Source: an uncultured Methylocystaceae bacterium
Lineage (GTDB): Bacteria; Pseudomonadota; Alphaproteobacteria; Rhizobiales; Beijerinckiaceae
Length of the DNA: 64,000 nt
Assembly (NCBI GenBank): GCA_903870245.1
Contig: CAIQCB010000028.1
Location: 1 to 64,000 of the forward strand
Direction of reading: 5' to 3'
Made by a program: the position numbers and the translations under genes. This document shows positions 36,886 through 48,300 of the stretch, in pieces (positions within the stretch are counted from its first letter, which is position 1; the number at the start of each line of letters is the position of its first letter). The notes below the pieces were generated by a model, which searched no databases, was not told the origin of the DNA, and saw only the letters and a list, made by a program, of their open reading frames with translations.

Positions 36886-37622
36886 AATTTACAACCTCCT
36901 GGCGAGCATCCGAATGACCGGGGCCCGCAATGGGCGGCAAGCGAAATCGCCAACCGCAACGAGGAGCACTATACGCCGCCGGCCGGAGTGAGAGAATACG
37001 CCAGCCTGTCCCCTGACTTAAACCTGGATTAAGCTTTGGTAATGAAGCCTTGAACGCAAGGGATTGTTTTATATTAATATTTATATTGAAATTGACATTC
37101 ATGCGTCAATTCAAAAGGGGCAAATGCCGGAGCCGCGGCCGCCGTCGACTCCGCAGGGAGCATTGCGCGATCTTTATCCATCAGGGAGGGACTCTGGTCC
37201 TTTTTCTGTCGCGATTGCTTTCGCCGAACCGGTTTTCGCTTCTGCGCAAAGGGCCAGTCTCCCGGGAGCCCGTCTCTTGGCTTTCCGCCCAGCTGGAGCG
37301 ATGCGGAACCGTCGGGAGAGGGTTGCCGTCCTCTGGCCGCAGCGTGGGATGGTGAGCCGCGCTTCAAATGCGCTGGCTGAGCGTTTCAACGCCACCAACG
37401 CCAGAGATGCAGCGACGTGATCCACGTCGTCATCATGGAACCCGAACGCTTCATCGCGCCGGCTCATCATGGGCCGGGGGCCGCAGGGGCAAAGCAAGAG
37501 CCCCGCAGCGTTGCCGAGCGTTCGTCCATCTCTGCCTCAACGACGCCTCGAAAGTTGCGTATGCGCAGATCAGGCCGGACAAAAACCGTCAACGCCAGCG
37601 ACGATGTTTTTGCCCGATATAT
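36886..37622. other. 737-base intergenic region between rpoD and rpoH
   Basis: No recognisable gene on either strand: the short reading frames here show no family features. The 3' end of the region carries the rpoH leader. An A+T-rich stretch at about 37066-37095 stands out from the G+C-rich surroundings and lies roughly 200 bases upstream of rpoH, where an upstream promoter could sit. I could not identify a convincing sigma-32 or sigma-70 promoter by eye. Confidence 0.5.
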
Positions 37623-39641
<2,019 letters not shown>

Positions 39642-39716
39642 TAAACGCTCCGAACGAGGTGACGGCGGAGCGCGCGTTGCGCCCCGCCGGCTCTCGTATC
39701 TATCGTCTCGTCATTC

Positions 39717-39735
39717 GAACCGGCATCGCCGGTTC
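39717..39735. other. Hairpin between dnaG and rpoD
   Basis: GAACCGGC-ATC-GCCGGTTC is an 8-bp perfect stem with a three-base loop in the 185-base dnaG-rpoD gap, about 75 bases before the rpoD start. There is no U-run. It may attenuate or process the shared transcript. Confidence 0.45.
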
Positions 39736-39826
39736 GCCGGAAATTCGTTGAGGGCTCACAAACCGCTCGCCCCGATCAGCCCAACAATTATGTAGAGGCA
39801 TCCGCCCCACCCAACTGCGACCACAG

Positions 39827-41755
39827 CTAAAGTGAGCGTGATGGACGCCCCGAGAGAGCGCCAAAGCCCTCCACTGCCGCCTCGGCGCCGTCAAGCGCCG
39901 ACAGTTGCGTCTGAATATCCCTGATGCGCGCGGCGTCCCGCTCGTTTGGACTTTCGGCGAGCCGGGCCTCCACCTCGCGAAGTTCTCTATTTAACGCCCG
40001 CGCGCGGCGATGCAAGACTAAAGCCTGTCGCAGGCTCTCTGCGGCGTCCGCCGCCGCCGCCTCGGGGCGTACGCTCCACAACATGGCGTGGGCGACCATG
40101 CCAGAGAGCCGTTGGGCGGCGGGCGTTAATCCGTTTTCATCAATAAATTCAGTAAGAAGCTGCGCCTCTTCGCCGCCTGACTCACGCCAGCGCACCAAAG
40201 CGTCGCGTAACGCCGTGGCCTCCGGGGAGGCCAAATCCAACTCGGCGACTTCGTCGATCCGTTCCGCCAGTAACTCCGGGTGGTTCATCAGGATCAATAA
40301 AATCAGGCCCTCCCGGGGAGCAATTGGCGCTTTGACGCCTCGAAACAGCGGGGAATTGGCCAATGATGGTCCAACCCTCAAGGGGCCTGCAGGGGCGCCG
40401 GGGCGAGGAGCGAAGCCATTTCGGCGCGCGCCGAAATCGCGCCCGCCACCGGCGTTGGCGCGCCCGTCGACGCGTTGGGAAGACCCGCGACCCAGCAGTT
40501 TCGCGAGTCGATCGGCGAGTTCCCGGTGGTAGTGTCGGCGCAGAGTCTCGTCGCCGATCTGGCCCGCCAAGTCGCGCAGGCGGCGCTCCAGACCCGCTCT
40601 GCGCTCCGGCGTATCAAGGACGAGGCCATCGGTTTCGCGCATCCACAAAACATCGACGAGCGGCAATGTCGCGGCAAGAGCCTGAGCGACGGCCGTCCGC
40701 CCGCCCGCCCGCAGCAACTCGTCGGGGTCCATCCCCCCCGAGAGCAAAACGAATCTCAAACTGCGTCCCGGCCCGATCAATGGCAGCGCCGTGTCCACCG
40801 CCCGGAAGGCGGCCTTGAGCCCGGCCTTGTCGCCATCGAAACACAGCGCCGGCTCTTCCGCCATCCGCCAGAGCAAAGCGCATTGCTCAGGGGTCAAAGC
40901 CGTGCCGAGGGGGGCAACGGCGTATCCAATTCCGGCCGCATCAAGAGCGATCACGTCGATATATCCCTCAACGGCGATCACCGTTCCCGCCTCATGCGCC
41001 GCCTTGCGAGCGTGGTGCAGATTGTAGAGGGTCCCTCCCTTGTGAAAGAGCGGCGTCTCCGGCGAGTTGAGGTATTTGGCTGGCGCATCGGCATCCAGCG
41101 CCCGGCCGCCAAAGGCGATCACCCGACCGGCGCTATCGGAAATGGGGAACATGATCCGGTTGCGAAAGCGATCAAACGGAACGGCAATGTCGTCGCCATG
41201 GATCAGCAAACCCGCCTCGATCATTGTTTCGACGCTCGCGCCCTTGCCGGCGAGAAAATCGCGCAGGGCGTAGCGCTCGGACGGCGCATAACCCAATCTG
41301 AAACGCGACCGGGACGCTGCGGCAATCTGGCGACGCTCCAGATAGGCGCGGGCCTCGCGACCCACTGGCGCGACAAGCTGACTCTCGAAAAAAGACGCCG
41401 CCCATTCCAGCGCGTCGCCAAGGGTGGCGCGTCGATCGTCGGCTTCGCGCTGCTCTTTGGTTTCCACCGGCATCTGCAGACCGGCAAGGCCTGCGAGCCG
41501 CTCCACCGCCTCAGGGAACGACAGCCCCTCGGTCTCCATCAAAAAGGTAAAACCGTCGCCATGTTTGCCTGAGGAAAAATCATGGAAAAAACCCTTTTGA
41601 TCGTTAACGTAAAAGGAAGGCGTCTTTTCCGCATTGAACGGCGATAGGCCGCGCCACTCTCGCCCCTGTTTAATGAGCTTAACCTTACGGCGCACGACCT
41701 CCGAGACCGGGACACGCGCCCGGATTTCATCCAGAAAGGAGGGAGAGAAACGCAT
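39827..41755 (-). CDS. dnaG: DNA primase
   Basis: Makes RNA primers at the replication fork. ATG 41755 gives 642 residues starting MRFSPSFLDEIRARVPVSEV. The Toprim catalytic core has VIAVEGYIDVIALDAAGIGY and ALCFDGDKAG, with the acidic metal ligands. The N-terminal CHC2 region aligns well (GLSPFNAEKTPSFYVNDQKG, then FFHDFSSGKHGDGF), but its four zinc ligands are replaced by Ser38, Asn41, Asp59 and Ser62. I recall the same substitutions in Caulobacter and other alphaproteobacterial primases, so this is probably a clade trait rather than inactivation. The C-terminal helicase-binding region is present. Confidence 0.96.
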   Translation of the reverse strand: MRFSPSFLDEIRARVPVSEVVRRKVKLIKQGREWRGLSPFNAEKTPSFYVNDQKGFFHDFSSGKHGDGFTFLMETEGLSFPEAVERLAGLAGLQMPVETKEQREADDRRATLGDALEWAASFFESQLVAPVGREARAYLERRQIAAASRSRFRLGYAPSERYALRDFLAGKGASVETMIEAGLLIHGDDIAVPFDRFRNRIMFPISDSAGRVIAFGGRALDADAPAKYLNSPETPLFHKGGTLYNLHHARKAAHEAGTVIAVEGYIDVIALDAAGIGYAVAPLGTALTPEQCALLWRMAEEPALCFDGDKAGLKAAFRAVDTALPLIGPGRSLRFVLLSGGMDPDELLRAGGRTAVAQALAATLPLVDVLWMRETDGLVLDTPERRAGLERRLRDLAGQIGDETLRRHYHRELADRLAKLLGRGSSQRVDGRANAGGGRDFGARRNGFAPRPGAPAGPLRVGPSLANSPLFRGVKAPIAPREGLILLILMNHPELLAERIDEVAELDLASPEATALRDALVRWRESGGEEAQLLTEFIDENGLTPAAQRLSGMVAHAMLWSVRPEAAAADAAESLRQALVLHRRARALNRELREVEARLAESPNERDAARIRDIQTQLSALDGAEAAVEGFGALSGRPSRSL

Positions 41756-41798
41756 GACCGTTTTATAGCACATTCCGGAGCGCGCCCTGAGCCGCCGC

Positions 41799-41838
41799 GA
41801 TCGCAAGGCCCCTGCCGGGATCGCAAGGCCCCTGGGGA
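41799..41838. repeat. 20-base tandem repeat upstream of dnaG
   Basis: GATCGCAAGGCCCCTGCCGG at 41799-41818 is followed by GATCGCAAGGCCCCTGGGGA at 41819-41838, in the divergent dnaG/hisZ gap. It is similar in style to the repeats at 59403-59454. Confidence 0.6.
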
Positions 41839-41923
41839 CATAGATTCACCCTTCCGACGAAAAGCGGGTGCGTCGGGCCGGCCCGCTTGCTAAAGACGCC
41901 TCCCATAGAAAGGAAATCGCCGC

Positions 41924-43048
41924 GTGACAGACGCGTACGCCCCCGACGCCAGCGCGCGACAGCGCCTCGCCGCCATTCTCGATTATTTCGGCCGCGCCGG
42001 CTTCGCTCGTCGCGAACCGAGGCTGCTTCAGCCTGCCGGAGTTTTTCTCGATCGCGCCGGCGAGGATTTCCGTGGCCGCCTCTATCTGACCAGCGACGCC
42101 TCCGGGATGGAGCTGTGCCTTAGGCCGGAATACACCATTCCGATTTGCCTGGATTACCTCGCCGGCCAGCTCGCGCCGGCCGCACTGGCCTATGGCGGCT
42201 CGATTTTCCGGGCGCCGGAAACCAGCGGCTCAGGCAAGGGGGAGTTTCTGCAGGCCGGCATCGAGAGCTTTGGCCGCACTGACCGCGAAGCCGCCGATTC
42301 GGAAATTCTCGCCGCCGCTCTTGAGGCCGCGGCTGCCGGGGGGGGCGGCCCCTTGCGCGTGCGCATGGGCGACGCCGGCCTTGTCGCCGCCTTTCTTGAC
42401 GGTCTTGGCCTTCCGCCGGTCTGGCGCCGGCGAGTCGAGGCCGGCCATGCGCGCGGCCTTTCGCCCGCCGACATGTTCGCTCCGCCCGGCGGGGCCGGCG
42501 CGGATCAATCCGGCGTGCGCGCGGCGCTGACCCGGGTCGATCCGGCGGACGCCCGCCGGCTGGTTGAGGACCTGCTGTCCATCGCAGGCATCGCCACTGT
42601 CGGCGGACGCAGCGCCGCGGAAATCGCCGAGCGCTTTCTCGATCAGGCGACGCTCGCCGAGGGCGCCGGCGTCCCGAATGAAAAACGCGTTCTGGCCGAG
42701 GACTTCTTCGCCATCGAGGGATCGCCGGACGAAGCGGCGGCGGCGTTGCGCAAACTCGCCGGGGACGCCCGTCTCAATCTCGACGCAGCGCTTGACGCCA
42801 TCGACGCCCGCGCCGGTTTTATCTCCGCGCGTGGACTGCCGCTGAACGACATGGTCTTTTCGGCGAGTTTCGCCCGGCAACTCGATTACTATTCCGGTTT
42901 CGTCTTCGAGGCTTGCGCAAGCGGCGCACAGGAGCCCGTGATTGGCGGCGGCCGTTACGACCGGCTGCTCAGGACGCTCGGCGCCCAAGAGGATGTGCCC
43001 GCCGTTGGCGCCGCCATCTGGATCGATCGTCTGGGAGGCGCGGCATGA
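41924..43048 (+). CDS. hisZ: ATP phosphoribosyltransferase regulatory subunit
   Basis: A histidyl-tRNA synthetase paralogue without tRNA charging that activates HisG in the first step of histidine synthesis. The 374-residue protein starts at GTG 41924, which follows AAGGAAATC. Class II synthetase-like motifs are seen in [40 protein letters not shown] and [11 protein letters not shown], with the C-terminal [20 protein letters not shown]. The anticodon-binding domain of HisS is missing, as expected. hisG overlaps by four bases. Confidence 0.94.
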   Translation: MTDAYAPDASARQRLAAILDYFGRAGFARREPRLLQPAGVFLDRAGEDFRGRLYLTSDASGMELCLRPEYTIPICLDYLAGQLAPAALAYGGSIFRAPETSGSGKGEFLQAGIESFGRTDREAADSEILAAALEAAAAGGGGPLRVRMGDAGLVAAFLDGLGLPPVWRRRVEAGHARGLSPADMFAPPGGAGADQSGVRAALTRVDPADARRLVEDLLSIAGIATVGGRSAAEIAERFLDQATLAEGAGVPNEKRVLAEDFFAIEGSPDEAAAALRKLAGDARLNLDAALDAIDARAGFISARGLPLNDMVFSASFARQLDYYSGFVFEACASGAQEPVIGGGRYDRLLRTLGAQEDVPAVGAAIWIDRLGGAA

Positions 43049-44022
43049 GCGTTCAGAAACTCATCATCGCTTCGCCGTCCAAGGGAAGGTTGCAGGAAAA
43101 CGCCGCCGCCTTTTTTGCGCGCGCCGGGCTTGAGCTGACGCAGGGACGCGGCGCTCGCGACTATCGCGGCGCCATCGCAGGACTGCACGGCGTCGAAGTG
43201 GCGTTTCTATCGGCGTCGGAGATCACCAGTCGTCTTGCCCGCGGCGAAGCCCATCTCGGTGTTACGGGCGAAGATCTTATCCGCGAGGAAATCGCCGACG
43301 TCGCCGGCTCGGTTGAATTGCTTGCGCCTTTGGGCTTTGGCGCAGCAAATGTCGTCGTCGCCGTTCCACAGGCATGGATCGACGTGCGGGTCATGGCGGA
43401 TCTTGCCGATATCGCCGGCGGTTTTCGCGCCCGACACGGACGCGGTCTGCGGGTCGCGACAAAATATGTGAACACAACGCGCCGTTTCTTCGCGCATCAC
43501 GCCATCGACGATTACCGCATCGTCGAAAGCTCTGGCGCGACAGAGGGCGCCCCCGCCGCAGGCGCCGCCGATCTGATCGTCGACATCACCACAACCGGGA
43601 CGACGCTAGCCGCGAATGCGCTTAAGGTGCTCGACGACGGCGTAATCCTGCGCTCCCAGGCCAATCTTGTCGCATCTCTCAACGCGACATGGAGCGAAGC
43701 GGCGCGCGAAGCGGCGCGCGTCATTCTTTCGCGCATCGCCGCTGAAGAAGAGGCGCGGGTCAATCGAGACGTGCGCGCCGATCTCCTAGAATTTCCTGCG
43801 GAGCCGGCGCGGGAGGCGAAAACGTTATTCAACGCCGTAGCGCGAAAGATCGACGCGGGCGAGGTCGTTTTCTCCTGTCCCGGGAAACATGTCGCTGCGC
43901 TGGCCGATTGGCTGATCGGCAAAGGCGCAACGCGCGTGACGAGCGCAAAATACGATTACGTCTTCTCTGCCGATAATGGCCTGTGGCGGCGGCTTGCGGT
44001 CCGGTTGACGGACAGCGCATAA
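43045..44022 (+). CDS. hisG: ATP phosphoribosyltransferase, catalytic subunit
   Basis: Catalyses the first committed step of histidine synthesis from ATP and PRPP. ATG 43045 (325 residues) overlaps hisZ (ATGA). Catalytic segments are [18 protein letters not shown] at the N-terminus, [16 protein letters not shown] near residue 70, [14 protein letters not shown] near 140 and the PRPP loop [20 protein letters not shown] near 175. HisG proteins partnered with HisZ are often near 230 residues. This one continues to 325, with a C-terminal segment that resembles part of the regulatory region of long HisG, as I recall for Bradyrhizobium-type proteins. Confidence 0.94.
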   Translation: MSVQKLIIASPSKGRLQENAAAFFARAGLELTQGRGARDYRGAIAGLHGVEVAFLSASEITSRLARGEAHLGVTGEDLIREEIADVAGSVELLAPLGFGAANVVVAVPQAWIDVRVMADLADIAGGFRARHGRGLRVATKYVNTTRRFFAHHAIDDYRIVESSGATEGAPAAGAADLIVDITTTGTTLAANALKVLDDGVILRSQANLVASLNATWSEAAREAARVILSRIAAEEEARVNRDVRADLLEFPAEPAREAKTLFNAVARKIDAGEVVFSCPGKHVAALADWLIGKGATRVTSAKYDYVFSADNGLWRRLAVRLTDSA

Positions 44023-44035
44023 CGCCCGCGATTGA

Positions 44036-44644
44036 TCACCTGTCCTGACTGAGCGTTGCGTCCGAGGTTATCGGATCGCTGTCGAGCAGTGAGAATAAGA
44101 GGTGATCACGCCACTCGCCATTGATGTTGAGATAGCTGCGCGCATAGCCCTCCTGACGAAATCCCACGCGCTCCAGAAGGCGGCGCGACGGCTCGTTGGT
44201 CGGCAGACAGGAGGCTTCAATCCGATGCAGCCCCTGTTTCTCGAACACATAGGCGCAGGCGGCGCGCACGGCGCGGGTCATATAGCCTTTGCCGGCATAG
44301 GGCTCGCCCATCCAGTAACCCAGCGACGCCGATTGCGACACGCCACGCCGGACATAGCCAAACGACAGGCCCCCCAGCAGCACATCGTCGCTCTCGCGAA
44401 ATACGAAAAAGGAATAGGCTTCGTCGCGCGCCATTTCCTCTGCGTGACGACGCACGCGATAGCGAAAACTGGTTCGGGTCAGGTCGTCGGCCGGCCAGAC
44501 CGGCTCCCATGGCGTGAGAAAGGCGCGGCTTTGTTCGCGCAGGGCGGACCATTCCATATAATCGCGTAATTCGGACGGCCGCAGGTAAACGCCATCGCCG
44601 ACAATCGGCATGCCACGACGTCCCAACACACCGAAAAGGGCCAT
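44036..44644 (-). CDS. GNAT family N-acetyltransferase (RimJ-like)
   Basis: A 202-residue acetyltransferase. Acetyl-CoA-binding motif A is visible as LGYWMGEPYAGKGYMTRAVR near residue 120, followed by HRIEASCLPTNEPSRRLLER and VGFRQEGYARSYLNINGEWR, a pattern typical of ribosomal-protein alanine acetyltransferases such as RimJ. The real substrate is unknown. It begins 15 bases after thrC in the same direction. In many relatives I recall an M16-family peptidase gene between these two, which is absent here. Confidence 0.88.
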   Translation of the reverse strand: MALFGVLGRRGMPIVGDGVYLRPSELRDYMEWSALREQSRAFLTPWEPVWPADDLTRTSFRYRVRRHAEEMARDEAYSFFVFRESDDVLLGGLSFGYVRRGVSQSASLGYWMGEPYAGKGYMTRAVRAACAYVFEKQGLHRIEASCLPTNEPSRRLLERVGFRQEGYARSYLNINGEWRDHLLFSLLDSDPITSDATLSQDR

Positions 44645-44659
44645 CCTGAAAACCCTCCG

Positions 44660-46066
44660 TCAAACCCGCGCGGCGCGCGCGCGATCGGCGATATAGGCCG
44701 CGACGCGAGCGGCGTCGTTCTCCAGAACCGTAAATCGCTCGGCTCCCTCAAGCCTCGCCGCGATTTCCGCTGGCAGACGCGGTCGCGCGCCGATGGCGCG
44801 CTCGATGGCGTCGGGGAATTTCGCTGGATGCGCAGTCGCCAGCGCGACCACCGGCGTTGCAGGATCGACGGCAAGTCGCGCCCGCGCCGCGCGCACGCCT
44901 GTCGCCGTATGAGGATCGAGCACGTAATCGGCGTCACGAAAGGTACGGGCGATTTCGTCGGTCGTCGCCGCCTCATTGACCGAATGCGCGTCGAATTCGC
45001 TGCGAATCGCAGCAAGCGGTCCCCTGGGGATATCGAAACCGCCCGATTGATCAAGCGAGGCGAACAGAGCCCGGATCGCCGCCGGATCGCGTCCCGTCAC
45101 ATCAAAGAGCAGTCGTTCGAAATTCGACGAGACCTGAATATCCATCGACGGAGACTGCGTGGGAGTAACGCCGCGCGGTTCGTAACGACCGGTCTCCAGC
45201 GCTCGCGCCAGAAGATCGTTGGCGTTGGTGGCGACAATCAGGCGATCGATGGGCAACCCCATACGTTTAGCGACATAACCGGCGAGCACGTCGCCGAAAT
45301 TGCCGGTTGGCACAGCGTAGGAGAGATGACGATGCGGCGCGCCGAGAACGACGGCGCTGGTGAAATAATAAACCGTTTGCGCGACGATACGCGCCCAGTT
45401 AATCGAATTCACGCCGGCAAGGCGAACGCTCTCGCGAAATGGCGCATTACGAAACAGGCGTTTGAGGATATTCTGCGCGTCGTCGAAGGAGCCCTCAAGG
45501 GCGATGACGTGGATATTGTCGTCGGCGACTGTCGTCATCTGACGACGTTGCACGTCCGAAACGCGGCCGTTCGGATAAAGAATAAACACGTCGACGCGCT
45601 CAAGGCCACGAAAAGCCTCTATCGCGGCGGCGCCCGTATCGCCGGAAGTCGCGCCGACGATGGTGGCGCGCAGGTTCCGCCGCTCCAGCACATCGTTCAT
45701 CATGCGGCCGAGGAGTTGCATCGCCAGATCCTTGAAGGCGAGCGTCGGCCCGTGAAAAAGCTCCAGCACGAACAGATTGTCAGCAATCTGCGACAGGGGC
45801 GCAATGGCGCGATGTCTAAAGCTCGCGCAAGCGGCTTCGGTCTGGGCGCGCAGCAGATCGGCGCCGATTGTCCCGCTCATGAAAGGCGCGATCAGCCGCG
45901 CAGCGGCGTCTGCGTAGGGGACGCCGGCCAAGGCTGCGATATCGACGGGCGCGACATGCGGATAGGCGAGTGGCGTATAAAGTCCGCCATCGACGGCTAG
46001 TCCAGCAAGCAATACATCGTCGAAACCAAGCTGCGCGGCTTCACCGCGTGTCGAGAGATAGCGCAA
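44660..46066 (-). CDS. thrC: Threonine synthase
   Basis: A PLP-dependent enzyme making threonine from phosphohomoserine. The 468-residue length and the start MRYLSTRGEAAQLGFDDVLL are typical of the long proteobacterial form. The PLP lysine is in HGPTLAFKDLAMQLLGRMMN near residue 115, and VGATSGDTGAAAIEAFRG and AVPTGNFGDVLAGYVAKRMG bind the cofactor phosphate. It lies 81 bases after the SURF1 gene in the same direction, as in many alphaproteobacterial cytochrome oxidase clusters. Confidence 0.96.
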   Translation of the reverse strand: MRYLSTRGEAAQLGFDDVLLAGLAVDGGLYTPLAYPHVAPVDIAALAGVPYADAAARLIAPFMSGTIGADLLRAQTEAACASFRHRAIAPLSQIADNLFVLELFHGPTLAFKDLAMQLLGRMMNDVLERRNLRATIVGATSGDTGAAAIEAFRGLERVDVFILYPNGRVSDVQRRQMTTVADDNIHVIALEGSFDDAQNILKRLFRNAPFRESVRLAGVNSINWARIVAQTVYYFTSAVVLGAPHRHLSYAVPTGNFGDVLAGYVAKRMGLPIDRLIVATNANDLLARALETGRYEPRGVTPTQSPSMDIQVSSNFERLLFDVTGRDPAAIRALFASLDQSGGFDIPRGPLAAIRSEFDAHSVNEAATTDEIARTFRDADYVLDPHTATGVRAARARLAVDPATPVVALATAHPAKFPDAIERAIGARPRLPAEIAARLEGAERFTVLENDAARVAAYIADRARAARV

Positions 46067-46147
46067 GGAAAATGTCCGTCAAATCCGCCGCCGACCGGCC
46101 CTGTCGAGGCTTTTCATAGCACATCCGCCGACGTCGCAAGGGCCTTG

Positions 46148-46885
46148 TTAGGACCGCCTGTCTTGCGAGGACAATCGGCCGCGCGCGAAGAGCGCAAAAA
46201 CGATCAGCAGAACGCCAGCGAGGCCAAACCACGTCACCGCATAGGAGAGGTGATTATTGACGATCTGCGGCGCGCCCGGAGCCGGTCGGGGCTGGCCGGG
46301 ATCGAGCCTACCCCCTGGGTCTGGCGCCAGGCTGAAGGGCGCCGCTCCGGGAAGTTTGAGCGCCGCGGCGATCGCAGCGGGTTCGCGGGTATACCAAATG
46401 CGCTGAGCCGGGGAGTCGGCAGGCGTGAAGGGATTGCGCGACTGCGGCGCATGAAGATGGCCGACGAGGGTTATATCGCCGGCGGGCGGCGGACCATAGG
46501 TCTGCTTATTTGATTCGGGAACGAAACCGCGTTCGACAAGCGCGACGCCGCCATCGGAAAATTCGAAAGGCGTCAAAACAATATAGCCAGGTTCGCGCCC
46601 AAACCCCTGCGGCGGTTGCGCATAGAGCAAGGCCTCGGGCGCAGGGAGATAGCGGCCTGTAACGCGGACATGGCGGAAATCGTAATCAGCGGGCGACAGC
46701 GTCCCCCATTCCGCGAGGGAGGGCGGCGCTTGCGGCGGCGCGTCCAGCCGTGACTCAATGCGCGCAACAAGCGCCTCTTTTTCTCCAAGTCGGCGTAACT
46801 GCCAGCACCCGAGCGTCGTCAACAGCGCGAAGGCGAGCGCGGTTGCGGCGCCGGGAACGAGAAGCGCTCTCGCGCCGCGCGTCAT
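46148..46885 (-). CDS. SURF1 family cytochrome oxidase assembly protein
   Basis: An inner-membrane assembly factor for cytochrome c oxidase, involved in heme a insertion. ATG 46885 gives 245 residues and overlaps the DUF983 stop by four bases. There are two membrane helices, near residues 10-27 (PGAATALAFALLTTLGCWQL, with the family's GxWQ-like element) and near the C-terminus (NNHLSYAVTWFGLAGVLLIV). Between them is a periplasmic domain with YDFRHVRVTGRYLP, GYIVLTPFEF and VERGFVP. The C-terminal NNHLSYAxTWF pattern is diagnostic. Confidence 0.92.
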   Translation of the reverse strand: MTRGARALLVPGAATALAFALLTTLGCWQLRRLGEKEALVARIESRLDAPPQAPPSLAEWGTLSPADYDFRHVRVTGRYLPAPEALLYAQPPQGFGREPGYIVLTPFEFSDGGVALVERGFVPESNKQTYGPPPAGDITLVGHLHAPQSRNPFTPADSPAQRIWYTREPAAIAAALKLPGAAPFSLAPDPGGRLDPGQPRPAPGAPQIVNNHLSYAVTWFGLAGVLLIVFALFARGRLSSQDRRS

Positions 46886-47259
46886 GACTCGCGCCGGCCT
46901 TCCTCGGCCTTGTTGAAATATTGCAGCGCGATCAACAGACCCTTGGCCGGTCGCAGCAACCCGATGCAGACGATCGCCGACAGCGGAAGAAAAATCGCGA
47001 CATGCACCCAATAAGGCGGCTGATAGGCGACCTCAATGTAAAGGCCCAGACCTACAATAATGAAACCGGCGATGGTCATAACGAAAATCGCCGGACCGTC
47101 GCCGGTGTCTGCGAAGGAAAAATCGAGGCCGCATGCCTCGCATCTGGGCGCAACCGCAAGCAAGCCATCGAACATGCGCCCCTTGCTGCAACGCGGACAA
47201 TGACCGCTCAAGCCATCGCGATAGATGTACCCCGGCGGATATACATGTTCTTCGGACAT
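46882..47259 (-). CDS. DUF983 membrane protein
   Basis: A 125-residue protein with two CxxC pairs (GHCPRCSKGRMF and PRCEACGLDF) near residues 20-45, followed by two membrane helices (FVMTIAGFIIVGLGLYIEVA and HVAIFLPLSAIVCIGLLRP). DUF983 genes sit in cytochrome oxidase operons of many alphaproteobacteria. The CxxC pairs suggest metal or redox binding during oxidase assembly, which is an inference. It is coupled to the SURF1 gene. Confidence 0.9.
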   Translation of the reverse strand: MSEEHVYPPGYIYRDGLSGHCPRCSKGRMFDGLLAVAPRCEACGLDFSFADTGDGPAIFVMTIAGFIIVGLGLYIEVAYQPPYWVHVAIFLPLSAIVCIGLLRPAKGLLIALQYFNKAEEGRRES

Positions 47260-47271
47260 CGAAGACTCTCC

Positions 47272-47303
47272 AAACGAAAACGGTCACGGGAGACCCGTGA
47301 CCG
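47272..47303 (-). terminator. Rho-independent terminator after ctaE
   Basis: On the minus strand, CGGTCACGGG-TCT-CCCGTGACCG forms a 10-bp perfect stem with a three-base loop, followed by TTTTCGTTTGG. It lies 30 bases after the ctaE stop and before DUF983, so oxidase subunit transcripts can end here with partial read-through to the assembly genes. Confidence 0.85.
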
Positions 47304-47332
47304 CAATTTCAGTCAGGGCATATGCGCAGCGC

Positions 47333-48220
47333 CTATTCCATCGCGCCGCCCCAGTTCCCCCAGACATATATGCAGCAGAAGAGGAACAGCCACACGACGT
47401 CGACGAAATGCCAGTACCAAGCGGCGAATTCAAAGCCGAGATGGTGCTCGGGCTTGAAGTGGCCCTTCATTGTACGGAACAGGCAGACAATCAGGAAAAT
47501 CGTGCCGACAATAACATGGAAACCATGGAAACCTGTCGCCATAAAGAAGGTCGAGCCATAATTGGTCGCCGCCGGATGCGCCGGATCGAAAGAGAAGGCG
47601 AAAGGCGCATGGGCGTATTCGTAACCTTGAATACAGGTGAACAGCAGCCCCAGACCGATGGTCGCCATCAGGCCCTTTTTGAGGACGCCGCGATCATTGT
47701 TGAGCAGACCATGATGGGCCCAGGTCAGCGTCGCGCCCGAGGTAAGCAAGATCAACGTGTTGAGCAACGGCAGCTTCCAGGGGCTGAGGACTTCAACGCC
47801 CTTCGGCGGCCAGACGCCCTGGAAAATTTCAGTGCGGGTCACCTGCGCCGGATCCGCCGGAAACAGCGAAGAGTCGAAAAAGGCCCAGAACCACGCGACA
47901 AAGAACATCACCTCGGACAGGATGAAAAGGATCATGCCATAGCGGTGATGCAACTGAACGACCGCTGTGTGATGGCCCTCGCGCTCCGCCTCGCGGACGA
48001 TATCGCTCCACCATGCGTACATGACGCCCAGCACCGAGGCGAAGCCAACGCAAAACGTCGTGCCGCCATAGGTGAAGCCATAGATTGGCGATCCCTTGTG
48101 CTGAGCCATCCAGGCGATCGCGCCGAACGCCATGACAAGCGCCGAAAAGGCGCCGGTGATCGGCCACGGGCTCGGATCAACCAGATGGTAATCGTGATCG
48201 GGTTTCGCGTGTCCGGCCAT
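47333..48220 (-). CDS. ctaE: Cytochrome c oxidase subunit III
   Basis: Third core subunit of the aa3-type oxidase, 295 residues with seven hydrophobic segments. Family segments include HDYHLVDPSPWPITGAFSAL, MFFVAWFWAFFDSSLFP, GVEVLSPWKLPLLNTLILLT and FMATGFHGFHVIVGTIFLIV. The C-terminus WYWHFVDVVWLFLFCCIYVW is nearly invariant in the family. It is transcribed with ctaG upstream. Confidence 0.97.
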   Translation of the reverse strand: MAGHAKPDHDYHLVDPSPWPITGAFSALVMAFGAIAWMAQHKGSPIYGFTYGGTTFCVGFASVLGVMYAWWSDIVREAEREGHHTAVVQLHHRYGMILFILSEVMFFVAWFWAFFDSSLFPADPAQVTRTEIFQGVWPPKGVEVLSPWKLPLLNTLILLTSGATLTWAHHGLLNNDRGVLKKGLMATIGLGLLFTCIQGYEYAHAPFAFSFDPAHPAATNYGSTFFMATGFHGFHVIVGTIFLIVCLFRTMKGHFKPEHHLGFEFAAWYWHFVDVVWLFLFCCIYVWGNWGGAME

Positions 48221-48300
48221 TGTTTCTCTTCCTCGTCATGCGCCCGGGCGCCCGGGCGCTTTCTTGTCGCCTTAACCGCGTCGAGCGCGGCGATGGATGA

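Noticed and set aside
36990-37100. CTTGCG-type sigma-32 promoter upstream of rpoH
   Set aside because: A -35-like element can be found, but no matching -10 at the right distance, so I do not call it.
37050-37497. Several frames of 60-120 codons on both strands between rpoD and rpoH
   Set aside because: They overlap one another in different frames, have no motifs and lie in what looks like a promoter region.
46886-47011. N-terminal extension of the SURF1 gene
   Set aside because: It is antisense-like sequence inside DUF983. The ATG at 46885 overlapping the DUF983 stop is the natural start.
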